Assembly (NCBI RefSeq): GCF_027533845.1
Contig: NZ_JAPZVN010000016.1
Span: 62,001-126,000 of the forward strand
Direction: 5' to 3'
Length of the DNA stretch: 64,000 nt
DNA from: Streptomyces sp. RPT161
Lineage (GTDB): Bacteria; Actinomycetota; Actinomycetes; Streptomycetales; Streptomycetaceae
The notes under the pieces were generated by a model. That model was not told the origin of the DNA, made no database searches, and was given only the letters and a program-made list of their open reading frames with translations. The position numbers were made by a program, and so were the translations under genes. Shown here in pieces: positions 1 to 7,847 of this stretch; position 1 is the first letter of the stretch, and each line of letters opens with the position of its first letter.

Positions 1-324
1 CGTCTACTGTCTCGCTTCGTCAGCGCGACGGAGCCCTGCTCCACCGCGCTGACCTGTGCCGATGCATGATTTCGCGCGTCCAATCGCGCCACTGCATCAG
101 CTCGTTGTCCGCACCCATACATCCGCACAAGGAGGCGCCTGCATGCACAGGCTGAGATTACGAGGGCGGCTGGCTGCCGCTGACTGATGTACGTCTGGCG
201 TTCCGGGACTACCAACTCCGTTGCCGGGCCAGCCCTCCGGGGCTGATTCACACCGGCGCGGTGCCGACGACTTTCCACAAGGAGTTGGCACCGCGCCTCC
301 TACGACCAGCAAGGAGACGATGCG
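1..324. other. Leader region without a recognised gene
   Basis: No reading frame here has convincing protein character. The only clear structure is the inverted repeat at 255-297 described separately. The region probably holds the promoter and 5' leader of the transfer operon that starts downstream, but no -10/-35 pair could be picked with confidence. Confidence 0.5.
255..297. repeat. Perfect 11-bp inverted repeat with a Shine-Dalgarno-like loop
   Basis: The arms GGCGCGGTGCC (255-265) and GGCACCGCGCC (287-297) are perfectly complementary around a 21-base loop. The loop contains AAGGAG at 279-284. A second AAGGAG lies at 311-316 ahead of the small leader frame. The hairpin could be a terminator of an upstream gene or an RNA switch controlling entry into the transfer operon. 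The arms are seen directly; the role is inferred. Confidence 0.6.
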
Positions 325-411
325 ATGCAGCACGCTCTCATACACCCGTCGCCCGGCCCAATGCCGGCTACAGCTCCGGCTGTTCGCTGCGGCGTTGGGC
401 GGTGGCAGTGA
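325..411 (+). CDS. Possible 28-residue leader peptide
   Basis: An ATG at 325 lies eight bases after AAGGAG and opens a 28-codon frame. Its TGA (409-411) overlaps the GTG at 408 that best fits the start of the wall hydrolase gene, giving a GTGA stop/start junction of the kind used repeatedly in this element. The peptide is rich in Pro and Ala and has no recognisable domain. It may only be a coupling device for the gene behind it. The frame is too short to trust on composition alone. Confidence 0.35.
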   Translation: MQHALIHPSPGPMPATAPAVRCGVGRWQ

Positions 412-1538
412 AGAAGACCTCAGCCGCAGCGGCCGTCGGGCTCGTCGCCGCCGGTCCGCTGATGCTGGCCCTGCCTGTCGTGGTGGCCGCAGCGGCAAGT
501 GCACAGGCTGTCTCCTGTTCAACTGGCAGTCCGCGGTCTGTTGATGCTGCGGTGGTCGCCGCCCAGGTGAAGACCACCTTGGGCGGAGGCGCCAAGACAT
601 CGGTTTCGGTTCCGGGGCTGGATGATCCGGCAGAGCAGGTGCCGAACGCCGAGACGATCGTTGCCACCGGGTTGGCGATGCATATCCCGACCCGTGGGCA
701 GATCGTGGCGTTGGCGACCGCGTTGCAGGAGAGCGGCCTGCGTAATCTGAACTACGGCGACCGCGACAGCCTTGGGTTGTTCCAGCAGCGGCCGTCTGCG
801 GGATGGGGCACGCCTGAGCAGATCATGGACCCGGTGCACGCCAGTACCGAGCTCTACTCGGCGCTGGAGGAGGTCTCCGGCTGGCAGTCGATGACTGTCG
901 CTCAGGCCGCCCAGGCGGTGCAGCGGTCAGCATTCCCGGATGCCTACGCGAAGTGGGAGCCGCTGGCCACGACTCTGCAGAAGGCGATCGAACCGTTGCT
1001 GGCGAAGGCCAGTGGTCCGAGTGCCGGCCCGTCACCGAGCGGCTCGTCGCCGAGCGGCAGCGGTGGCTGTTCGACCAGTGACGGCAGCAGTTTTGGTCCT
1101 ATTCCCGCCGGGGCGGTGCCGTCCGAGTATTCGATCCCGGCGGATGCTTCGCCGCACGTGCGTACCGCGATCCGGTGGGCGCTGGGGCAGCTTGGCACTC
1201 CGTATCAGTGGGGTGGTAGCTGCACTGATCCGCATGGTTCGGACCCGATGGGGCGCTGTGACTGCTCGTCGCTGATGCAGATGGCCTACAAGGCGGCGGG
1301 GGTCTCGCTGCCGCGTACGACCTACGAGCAGGTCGTAGTCGGCCAGCCGGTGCCGGTGAGCGCCCTGAAGCCAGGTGACTTGCTGTTCACGCGAGGCACT
1401 GCGGCGGCGCCCGAGCACGTCGGCATGTACATCGGTGACGGGCTCGTCATCAACGCCCCACACACCGGTGACGTGGTCCGCATCGCCACGCTCGCCGCCT
1501 GGAAGCCGCAGATCCTCGCGGCTCGCCGCGTCGTCTGA
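408..1538 (+). CDS. Lytic transglycosylase-like / NlpC-P60 peptidoglycan hydrolase of the T4SS (VirB1 role)
   Basis: A wall hydrolase that would open peptidoglycan for the conjugation apparatus. An N-terminal hydrophobic segment (about residues 5-30) acts as signal peptide or anchor. Residues about 85-200 resemble a lysozyme-like transglycosylase (QESGL with candidate acid E108, then GLFQQRPSAGWG). A Gly/Ser/Pro linker follows (about 200-235), then an NlpC/P60 domain with Cys286 in GRCDCSS, His337 in PEHVGMYIG and His352 in NAPHTG as the catalytic set. GTG 408 was chosen because it overlaps the leader stop and gives a clean signal sequence; GTG 402 is possible. The two-domain layout matches hydrolases placed first in actinobacterial conjugation operons. 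Confidence 0.9.
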   Translation: MKKTSAAAAVGLVAAGPLMLALPVVVAAAASAQAVSCSTGSPRSVDAAVVAAQVKTTLGGGAKTSVSVPGLDDPAEQVPNAETIVATGLAMHIPTRGQIVALATALQESGLRNLNYGDRDSLGLFQQRPSAGWGTPEQIMDPVHASTELYSALEEVSGWQSMTVAQAAQAVQRSAFPDAYAKWEPLATTLQKAIEPLLAKASGPSAGPSPSGSSPSGSGGCSTSDGSSFGPIPAGAVPSEYSIPADASPHVRTAIRWALGQLGTPYQWGGSCTDPHGSDPMGRCDCSSLMQMAYKAAGVSLPRTTYEQVVVGQPVPVSALKPGDLLFTRGTAAAPEHVGMYIGDGLVINAPHTGDVVRIATLAAWKPQILAARRVV

Positions 1539-1614
1539 CCGGCGCTTCCTCTTCCCCCTTCCTCTCTTCACGGCGTGCTTCCGCGCGCCCACTTCCGAAC
1601 TGGAGTTCGCAGTG

Positions 1615-1920
1615 ATGCTCGCTGATAAGGCCATCCAGCTCGCCTACGATCCCGGTATCAGTCCCAATAGCGGCGGCCTGCCTGGCTTGCCGGTCTTGAA
1701 GCAGGTGATCGGCTCGATCAACCTGTTCGGCATCATCGCCGTGGTCGGCGCGCTCGCGGTCAGCGCGGGCGTGTGGGCCTGGGGCCACCACTCCGGCGGC
1801 CACCAGGCGGAGGCGAACGGTAAGAAGGGCGTGCTGGTCTCCGCCGGTGCGGCCCTCCTGCTGGGCGCGGCGAACGGCGTGGTCGCGTTCTTCAGCACGC
1901 TGGGGACGCAGGTCCACTGA
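1615..1920 (+). CDS. Small two-helix membrane protein (DUF6112-like, VirB2-like position)
   Basis: About 101 residues with two hydrophobic segments (roughly 35-55 and 77-97) separated by a short basic, His-rich loop. Size, topology and place between the hydrolase and the other membrane components fit the small proteins I recall as DUF6112 in actinobacterial integrative elements, and a VirB2/TrbC-like pilin role is a reasonable inference. ATG 1615 or the adjoining GTG 1612 can be the start; GGAG at 1602-1605 serves either. The stop overlaps the next start by one base (TGATG). Confidence 0.7.
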   Translation: MLADKAIQLAYDPGISPNSGGLPGLPVLKQVIGSINLFGIIAVVGALAVSAGVWAWGHHSGGHQAEANGKKGVLVSAGAALLLGAANGVVAFFSTLGTQVH

Positions 1921-2606
1921 TGTCCACCCGCAGCAATGACTCCTCCGGCGGCGCACCGCGAATGCGCCGCCGGGCGCTGATCGGCACCGCCGTCCTGGTC
2001 GTGCTCGTTGTCCTCGCCGGCTTGTTCGCCTACCTCACGCGCGACAGTAGGACGCCTGCCAAAGCGCCTGCAAGGGGGCAGAGTTCGGCATCGGCCGTTC
2101 CTTATGCGCCGTCGCCGTCGGCATCCGCGTCTGCCGGACGCGGCACGCTGCCAAGGCCTCCGGCGACGCACGACCCGATCGCCTTCGGCAGGGCAGCAGC
2201 CACCGCCCTGTGGTCATACGACACCCGCGCCTACTCCCAATCCCGGTTGCTGACAGCACTGCATGCCTGGATGACCAGCGAGTCGAAGTACGCGGATGTC
2301 GCATCGGTCGACGAGCAGGTTCCCTCGGCCCAGTTGTGGGAGCAGATGGCCCAGGACCGCCAGTACGCCACCGCTACCGTGGCCGAGGCCCACTTCCCGG
2401 CCTCGTTCACACAGGCGCTGCAGGCAGACCCCGGCGCGATCGCCCAGGCGTACATCTACGCCGTCACCGTCACCGGTAAGCAGTCCATCGCGTGGAGCGG
2501 CTCGCCCCACGGCGGTGCCGAAGACCGTTCGATCACCCTCGCCGTCCAGTGCCACCCCGGCAAGGATTGTGCCCTGGTGGGCGTCCTGCCCGCCGTCGCC
2601 CCCTGA
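1920..2606 (+). CDS. Single-pass membrane protein, VirB8-like conjugation component
   Basis: A basic N-terminus is followed by one transmembrane helix (about residues 18-40), a low-complexity Ala/Ser/Pro linker and an extracytoplasmic domain of about 140 residues. The domain (FGRAAATALWSYDTRAYSQ, later AYIYAVTVTGK) has the rhythm of VirB8/TcpC NTF2-like folds, which act in the T4SS core. That assignment rests on topology and context; no diagnostic motif is visible. Its ATG overlaps the stop of the preceding gene, so it is probably translationally coupled. Confidence 0.65.
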   Translation: MSTRSNDSSGGAPRMRRRALIGTAVLVVLVVLAGLFAYLTRDSRTPAKAPARGQSSASAVPYAPSPSASASAGRGTLPRPPATHDPIAFGRAAATALWSYDTRAYSQSRLLTALHAWMTSESKYADVASVDEQVPSAQLWEQMAQDRQYATATVAEAHFPASFTQALQADPGAIAQAYIYAVTVTGKQSIAWSGSPHGGAEDRSITLAVQCHPGKDCALVGVLPAVAP

Positions 2607-2636
2607 CCCCCGAGACAGAGAAAGGAGGTATCTGCC

Positions 2637-4121
2637 ATGGGAGTCTGCGACATCCCCTTGATGGACAAGGTGTGCGACGTCGTCGATGGCATCAACTTCG
2701 TCAGTGACCCGGGCAAGAGCATCACCGACGGCATCGGCGCGTGGATAGCCAAGTCCATGGGCGAGTTGGCCACCAGTGCCGCGAACCTTGCCGCCAAGGC
2801 CGTCGACAAGACGACGGCCATCGACTTGAACGCCTCGTGGTTCAGGAACAACTATGACCTGATTCTTCCAATCGGTCTGGCGTTGATCGTCGGCACGTTC
2901 TGCCTGCAGCTGATGCTCGCCGCCTGGCGCCGGGACGAGCGAGCACTCGCCCAGGCCGCCTGGGGCACCATGACCGGCGTCCTGTTCTCCTTCTGCGCCG
3001 TCTCCTTCACTGCGGTCGCCGTCACCGCCGTTGACGCATTGTCCGACGGGCTGTTCAAGGCGGCCAACCTCAGCATCGCGGATGCGGTGCGACGCATCAT
3101 CAAGGTCTCCGAACTGGGGGCGATGTTCCAACTCGGCTGGGCGATCCCCGCCCTGGTCGCCGTTGGTTGCGCGATCGGCGCCTTCTTGTACTGGTGTGTC
3201 ATGGTCGCGCGCAAGGTCGGCGTGCTGATCCTTGTCACACTCGCGATCTTCGCCGGGGCTGGTGGCGGTTGGGAGGCAGCCCGGCGCTGGCGGCGCGGGT
3301 GGATCGAGGCCACCAGCACCCTGGTGGTCTCCAAGCTGCTGATGACGGTGGTCTTCCTGATCGGCGTCAGCGCGATCGGCAACAGCGATACCAAGGACGG
3401 CATGGGTGCCGTGTCGGACGCCATGGCGGGCATCGTGGTGATGGTCCTGGTGCTGTTGTGCCCGTACGCCACGTACCGGTTCATCCACTGGGCGACCGAC
3501 GGTGGCGGCCACGATGAGGTCCACCGATCCGGTGTCGCGGGCATGGCGGTCGCGGCAGGCGCGGCGAAGACTGCGGGCAGCCTGGCCTTGCAGATGCGCA
3601 CCGGCTCTCCGGCTCCGCAGGGGCCGAACCAGGTTCCGGGCATGGGTCCGTGCGGCGTCGCCTCCGGCATCGATCCGACCGGTCGGATCAGCAAGGAAGG
3701 CATCGACGCCGGACCGCCCCGGCAGCCCACCAAGTACCGGTACGGCGAGGATTCGAACGCCAACGGTGACAGGGGTCGCACTCTCATTCAGCGGCCCGGC
3801 ATCCCACCACTGATCACCCGACCCGGCACGGCAGGCGGAAGTAATGCCTCCGAGTCCCGCGAGCCTGCGACCAGCGACGGCTCGGCTCAGCAACTGGCCT
3901 CCCCGAGTAGCCAGTCCGGCGGACTTCCGACCAGGTTCGTACCCGCCGCTCCCTCCGGTCCGGAACGCGGTGGAGATCCCGGGCCGATCCGGCCTATCGG
4001 CAACGGTGTGTCCGCTCGCCGATCGGAACCGGCGGCGGGCAGTAACGGCCCGTCGGCGACCGGCTCGCCGACCCCGGCTCGCTGGAACTTCCCGGACCAG
4101 CCGCCAAGTTCCGATGCCTGA
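2637..4121 (+). CDS. TrbL/VirB6-family T4SS channel membrane protein
   Basis: Polytopic inner-membrane protein expected to form part of the translocation channel. About six hydrophobic segments are visible (near residues 76-96, 110-132, 166-190, 194-210, 229-247 and 262-280). A 200-residue Pro/Gly/Ser-rich soluble tail with no globular character follows. The N-terminal 70 residues are amphipathic, as in VirB6/TrbL proteins. An excellent ribosome site, AAAGGAGGT, precedes ATG 2637. It lies in the same run as the hydrolase, VirB8-like and SCO6880-type genes. Confidence 0.85.
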   Translation: MGVCDIPLMDKVCDVVDGINFVSDPGKSITDGIGAWIAKSMGELATSAANLAAKAVDKTTAIDLNASWFRNNYDLILPIGLALIVGTFCLQLMLAAWRRDERALAQAAWGTMTGVLFSFCAVSFTAVAVTAVDALSDGLFKAANLSIADAVRRIIKVSELGAMFQLGWAIPALVAVGCAIGAFLYWCVMVARKVGVLILVTLAIFAGAGGGWEAARRWRRGWIEATSTLVVSKLLMTVVFLIGVSAIGNSDTKDGMGAVSDAMAGIVVMVLVLLCPYATYRFIHWATDGGGHDEVHRSGVAGMAVAAGAAKTAGSLALQMRTGSPAPQGPNQVPGMGPCGVASGIDPTGRISKEGIDAGPPRQPTKYRYGEDSNANGDRGRTLIQRPGIPPLITRPGTAGGSNASESREPATSDGSAQQLASPSSQSGGLPTRFVPAAPSGPERGGDPGPIRPIGNGVSARRSEPAAGSNGPSATGSPTPARWNFPDQPPSSDA

Positions 4122-4271
4122 TCCATCCGCGGGGCGGGCTGGTCCGCTACGCACAGCCCGCCCCGCCTCCTCCTCGTTCCTCAACCGAAACAGGTGTCCC
4201 GCGATGACTTCCAGAAGAGCGTCCCGCCTCCGGTCGCCCGATATTCCGTGCTCATACCACCTGGATTCCCG

Positions 4272-5738
4272 ATGTCTGACTACCCGGCCACCACCTTGGC
4301 CGCCGTAACGTTCCCGCACCGCTCCCGCCGCGGCATCCTGCTCGGCCTGACCACCGCCCAGTTGATCGTCCTCGCCGCTTCTGGCCTGCTGCTGCTCGCC
4401 GTGATCCTCACCCGCGGCGTGGTCGGCGCCCTGCAGCTGCTGCCCGCCTGGGCCGCCATCGCCTTGTTCGTCTTCGTCCGCCACCGGGGCCGGTCCCTGG
4501 CCGACTGGGCACCGATCGTCACCCGCTACGCTCTACGCCGCATGCGCGGACAGATGATCTGGCTCGTGCGGCCGACGCGCCGCCCGGTGCGCGAGGGCCT
4601 GTTGAACCTGCCCGGCACCGCAGCCAACCTGCGCGTCGTCACCTCTCCCGACCGCCGCTACGGCGCAGTTCACGACCCCCATGCGGGCACGCTCACCGCG
4701 GTGGTGAAGGTGGCCTCCCGCGCCTACGCCCTGCTGGACCCCGCTACCCAGAACGCCAACGTGTCTGGCTGGGGCCGGACCTTGGCAGCCTTGGCCCGCA
4801 CCAACCAGGTCGCCCGCATCCAGGTGATCGAGCGCACCGTCCCCGATTCCGGTGACGCGCTGCGCCGCTACTGGGACGAACATGGCCAGCCCGACGCGCC
4901 GCTTGCAGGCGCCGTCTACAGCGAACTTATCAAGAACGCCGGGCCTGCCGCCGCCCCGCACGAGGCGTATGTCGCGGTCGCACTTGACATGAAGGCCGCC
5001 CGCCGGTTGATCAACCAGGCCGGTGGCGGACTGATGGGCGCCTTCTCCATCCTCACCCAGCTGACCGCGACGTTCGACCAAGCCGCCCGCACCGCCGGTC
5101 TCAACCCGACCAGCTGGTTGTCCGCCACCGAGATCGCGGCGGTCGTACGCAGCGCCTACGACCCCACGTCTCTTCCGGCGCTGGACCGTTGGTCGTCCAC
5201 GGGGCGCCCCGAGGCTGATCCTGCCGCCGCTGGCCCGGTGGTGGTCGTGGAGAAGGCTGACCGCATCGCTACCGATTCGGCGTTCCACACCACCTACTGG
5301 GTGGAGAACTGGCCCCGCACCGAAACCAGCGCGGGGTTCTTGCACCAGCTGCTGTTCACCGCTGGCGTCCGCCGCACCCTGTCCCTGTCCTACGAGCCGA
5401 AGGGCCTCGATGCCGCACTGCGCGATGTCCAGCGCAAGAAGGCATCCGTCATCGCGGACGCTGCCGAACGCGTCCGCCGGGGCCAGGTCGATTCCGAAGT
5501 GGACAGCATCGAGTACCAGGACATCAAGGCTCGTGAGCGGCAGCTGATCGCCGGGCACGCTGATGTCGCATTGACCGGGCTACTGACTGTCTCGGCCGAC
5601 TCCGAGGAGGAGCTGCGCTCTGCGTGCGCGGTCGTGGAAACCGCGGCTGTCGCTGCCCAGCTCGATGTTCGCCCGCTGACCTGGCAGCAGGCCGAAGCCT
5701 TCACCGCCGCCGCCATGCCGCTCGCCCTCGCCGCCTGA
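4272..5738 (+). CDS. SCO6880-family T4SS membrane protein
   Basis: Two adjacent transmembrane helices near the N-terminus (about residues 18-60 from ATG 4272) precede a long cytoplasmic part. It resembles the family I know as SCO6880 proteins, which accompany VirB4 ATPases in actinobacterial conjugative elements and look like the part of VirB4 before its motor domain. No Walker motif is present, so it is not an ATPase itself. The frame is open from GTG 4194, but neither start has a strong ribosome site; ATG 4272 gives the usual short tail before the first helix. Confidence 0.8.
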   Translation: MSDYPATTLAAVTFPHRSRRGILLGLTTAQLIVLAASGLLLLAVILTRGVVGALQLLPAWAAIALFVFVRHRGRSLADWAPIVTRYALRRMRGQMIWLVRPTRRPVREGLLNLPGTAANLRVVTSPDRRYGAVHDPHAGTLTAVVKVASRAYALLDPATQNANVSGWGRTLAALARTNQVARIQVIERTVPDSGDALRRYWDEHGQPDAPLAGAVYSELIKNAGPAAAPHEAYVAVALDMKAARRLINQAGGGLMGAFSILTQLTATFDQAARTAGLNPTSWLSATEIAAVVRSAYDPTSLPALDRWSSTGRPEADPAAAGPVVVVEKADRIATDSAFHTTYWVENWPRTETSAGFLHQLLFTAGVRRTLSLSYEPKGLDAALRDVQRKKASVIADAAERVRRGQVDSEVDSIEYQDIKARERQLIAGHADVALTGLLTVSADSEEELRSACAVVETAAVAAQLDVRPLTWQQAEAFTAAAMPLALAA

Positions 5739-5775
5739 CGCCGGCTCGCCTCCCTGCCGAAAGAGCGCCACCTCC

Positions 5776-6228
5776 ATGTCCCACACCACGACCCCTGCCG
5801 CGCAGGACTTCGTTCCGTACGCGACCGCGGCAATCGACTTCCATCGGGCACTGAACCTTCCCGGCGGCGCCCTGGTCGCCACCCGCGCCGAGTTGGACTC
5901 CCTGCACGCCCACCTGATTGCCCTGCACGGCCTCATGGACGCCCATGTGGCACGCACGGCGCCGCTGATCGAGACCGAGGGCGATCACCTCAAGGCCGCA
6001 CGGACCCGGATTTGGCAGGCCGCCGCCCACCTGCACGCCGCCTACCACACAGCACCCATGCCCGACACCGGCGATGTACCCGCCCAGGAGGCGTGCACAG
6101 CCCGCCTGCCCGAGGGAGCCCCTCAGCTGACGATCTGCCAGCGCCACCAGGGAGCCTCCCGCACCGTGCGACGCCAGTCCACCCCGGCCGACCTGCACAC
6201 CCCGTTCACCGGCCTCATCCGCCACTGA
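5776..6228 (+). CDS. Conserved element protein, DUF6238-like
   Basis: A 150-residue soluble protein. The first 100 residues are helical and His/Ala-rich (DFHRALNLPGG, RAELDSLHAHLIALHGLMDAH); the last 45 are basic and probably flexible. I recall similar proteins labelled DUF6238 next to VirB4 genes in Streptomyces integrative elements, but function is unknown. It lies 37 bases after the SCO6880-type gene and 18 bases before virB4, so it is part of the transfer operon. Confidence 0.6.
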   Translation: MSHTTTPAAQDFVPYATAAIDFHRALNLPGGALVATRAELDSLHAHLIALHGLMDAHVARTAPLIETEGDHLKAARTRIWQAAAHLHAAYHTAPMPDTGDVPAQEACTARLPEGAPQLTICQRHQGASRTVRRQSTPADLHTPFTGLIRH

Positions 6229-6246
6229 CCAGCCGAGAGCACTGCC

Positions 6247-7815
6247 ATGCCAAAGACCCGCGCCAGCGCCAGCCCCCTGTACATCCCCCGCAGGACCTCC
6301 CGCTCCCAGCAGCGCGAGGCGCGAGCGGAGTTCGCCGCCGCGCGCCGTCAAGCCCGCCACGCCGCAGCACCCCGCCAACGACACGCCGCACAAGGTGTCG
6401 ACCCGGAGCTGCGGGCGACCTACCCCGCCTCCGGGCGCCCCGGTCCAGCGTCAGCACGAGGGGGCAAGCTCGGGCTACCCGCGCACCGGATGACCACCGC
6501 CACCGCCAGCGGCGCGTACCCCTTCCTGGCAGAAGGCGGCCTGGGTGCGGAAGGGATCTTCATCGGACGCGATGTCCACGCGGAGGCGGCGTTCTGCTAC
6601 GACCCGTTCAGCCTGTACAACAGCGGTCGACTCGACGGGTTCACCAACCCGAACGCGGTGTTGGCCGGGATCATCGGCATGGGCAAGTCCGCCCTGGCCA
6701 AGAGCATCGCGACCCGAGCGATCGCCCACGGCTACCGCATCTACGTCCCTTGCGACCCCAAGGGCGAATGGACCGACCTCGCGCATGCACTCGGCGGCTA
6801 CGCCATCGCCCTCGGCCCCGGTCTGCCAGGGCGGTTGAACCCGCTCGACGCCCCGGCCCGACCGATCGGCGTGAACGAAAGTGACTGGGCCAGCGAGGTC
6901 CGCAAGCGCCGCCTTCTGCTCCTCGGCGGCCTGGCCCGCACCGTACTCAAGCGCGACCTGCGGCCGATGGAACACACCGCGCTCGACCTCGCCCTCGACC
7001 TGGTCGTCGCCGACGCCGAAGCCCGCGACGCAGTGCCGCTGCTCGGCGAAATCGCTCACGCACTTGGCAGCGCCCAGCGTTTGGATTCCGCGCTCGGCGA
7101 GGGGGCCGGGCGGATGGGCCCGGCCGCACAGAACCTCGCTCACGCCCTGCGACGATTGGTCCACGGCGACCTCAGCGCAATGTTCGACGCTCCGTCGACC
7201 GTGAAGTTCGACGCCAGCGCACCGATGTTGTCGATCGACCTGTCTCGGCTCGGCGGTGCTGGCGACGACGCCGCTCTCGTGCTGGCGATGACCTGCGCCA
7301 GCGCCTGGATGGAATCCGCCCTCGCCGACCCCCACGGCGGACGTCGCTGGGTGATCTATGACGAGGCTTGGCGGGTGATGCGCCACATCGGCCTGCTGGA
7401 GCGCATGCAGGCGCAGTGGAAGCTCTCCCGCGGGCTCGGCATCGCCAACCTCATGATCATCCATCGCCTGTCCGATCTGCTCTCCGCAGGCGACGCCGGA
7501 TCACGCGGACGCGTCCTCGCCGAGGGACTCCTCGCCGACTGCTCCACCCGCATCATCTACCGCCAAGAACCGGACCAACTCGCCACCGCCGCCTCTCTAC
7601 TCGGCCTGACCGGTGTCGAAACCCAAGCTGTCTCCGCCCTCACCAAGGGCCGAGGGCTATGGAAGGTCGCGGGTCGCAGCTTCATCGTCCAGCACCTTCT
7701 GCACCCGGCTGAGCGGCAACTGTTCGACACCGACGCCCGCATGGCCGCCAAAGGCGCCGAGTTCACGAAAACTGAAGCGCCTTTGCTGCCTGTCCGGCGC
7801 CGGGAGGTGCAGTGA
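6247..7815 (+). CDS. VirB4-like T4SS ATPase
   Basis: Motor ATPase that energises the secretion channel. After a basic, probably disordered N-terminus (1-70), the motor domain shows Walker A GIIGMGKS at about residues 141-148, then a DPKGEW motif and Walker B WVIYDEAW at about 368-375, followed by the helical region and IIYRQEPDQ near 440, all typical of VirB4/TraC motors. At 522 residues it lacks the long N-terminal domain of classical VirB4; the separate SCO6880-type protein upstream probably supplies that part. The gene is intact up to its TGA (7813-7815), directly behind which the inserted recombinase cassette begins. Confidence 0.9.
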   Translation: MPKTRASASPLYIPRRTSRSQQREARAEFAAARRQARHAAAPRQRHAAQGVDPELRATYPASGRPGPASARGGKLGLPAHRMTTATASGAYPFLAEGGLGAEGIFIGRDVHAEAAFCYDPFSLYNSGRLDGFTNPNAVLAGIIGMGKSALAKSIATRAIAHGYRIYVPCDPKGEWTDLAHALGGYAIALGPGLPGRLNPLDAPARPIGVNESDWASEVRKRRLLLLGGLARTVLKRDLRPMEHTALDLALDLVVADAEARDAVPLLGEIAHALGSAQRLDSALGEGAGRMGPAAQNLAHALRRLVHGDLSAMFDAPSTVKFDASAPMLSIDLSRLGGAGDDAALVLAMTCASAWMESALADPHGGRRWVIYDEAWRVMRHIGLLERMQAQWKLSRGLGIANLMIIHRLSDLLSAGDAGSRGRVLAEGLLADCSTRIIYRQEPDQLATAASLLGLTGVETQAVSALTKGRGLWKVAGRSFIVQHLLHPAERQLFDTDARMAAKGAEFTKTEAPLLPVRRREVQ

Positions 7816-7847
7816 TGAGTGTAGGTGAGGTCCTGAGTTCCTGTCGG

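Noticed and set aside
1-260. c-di-AMP (ydaO-type) riboswitch ahead of the wall hydrolase
   Set aside because: Such riboswitches are common before actinobacterial wall hydrolases, but the conserved core sequences could not be found here.
2214-4484. Minus-strand open frame of 756 codons
   Set aside because: Low-complexity Arg/Gly/Asp-rich translation opposite the VirB8-like and TrbL genes; no protein features.
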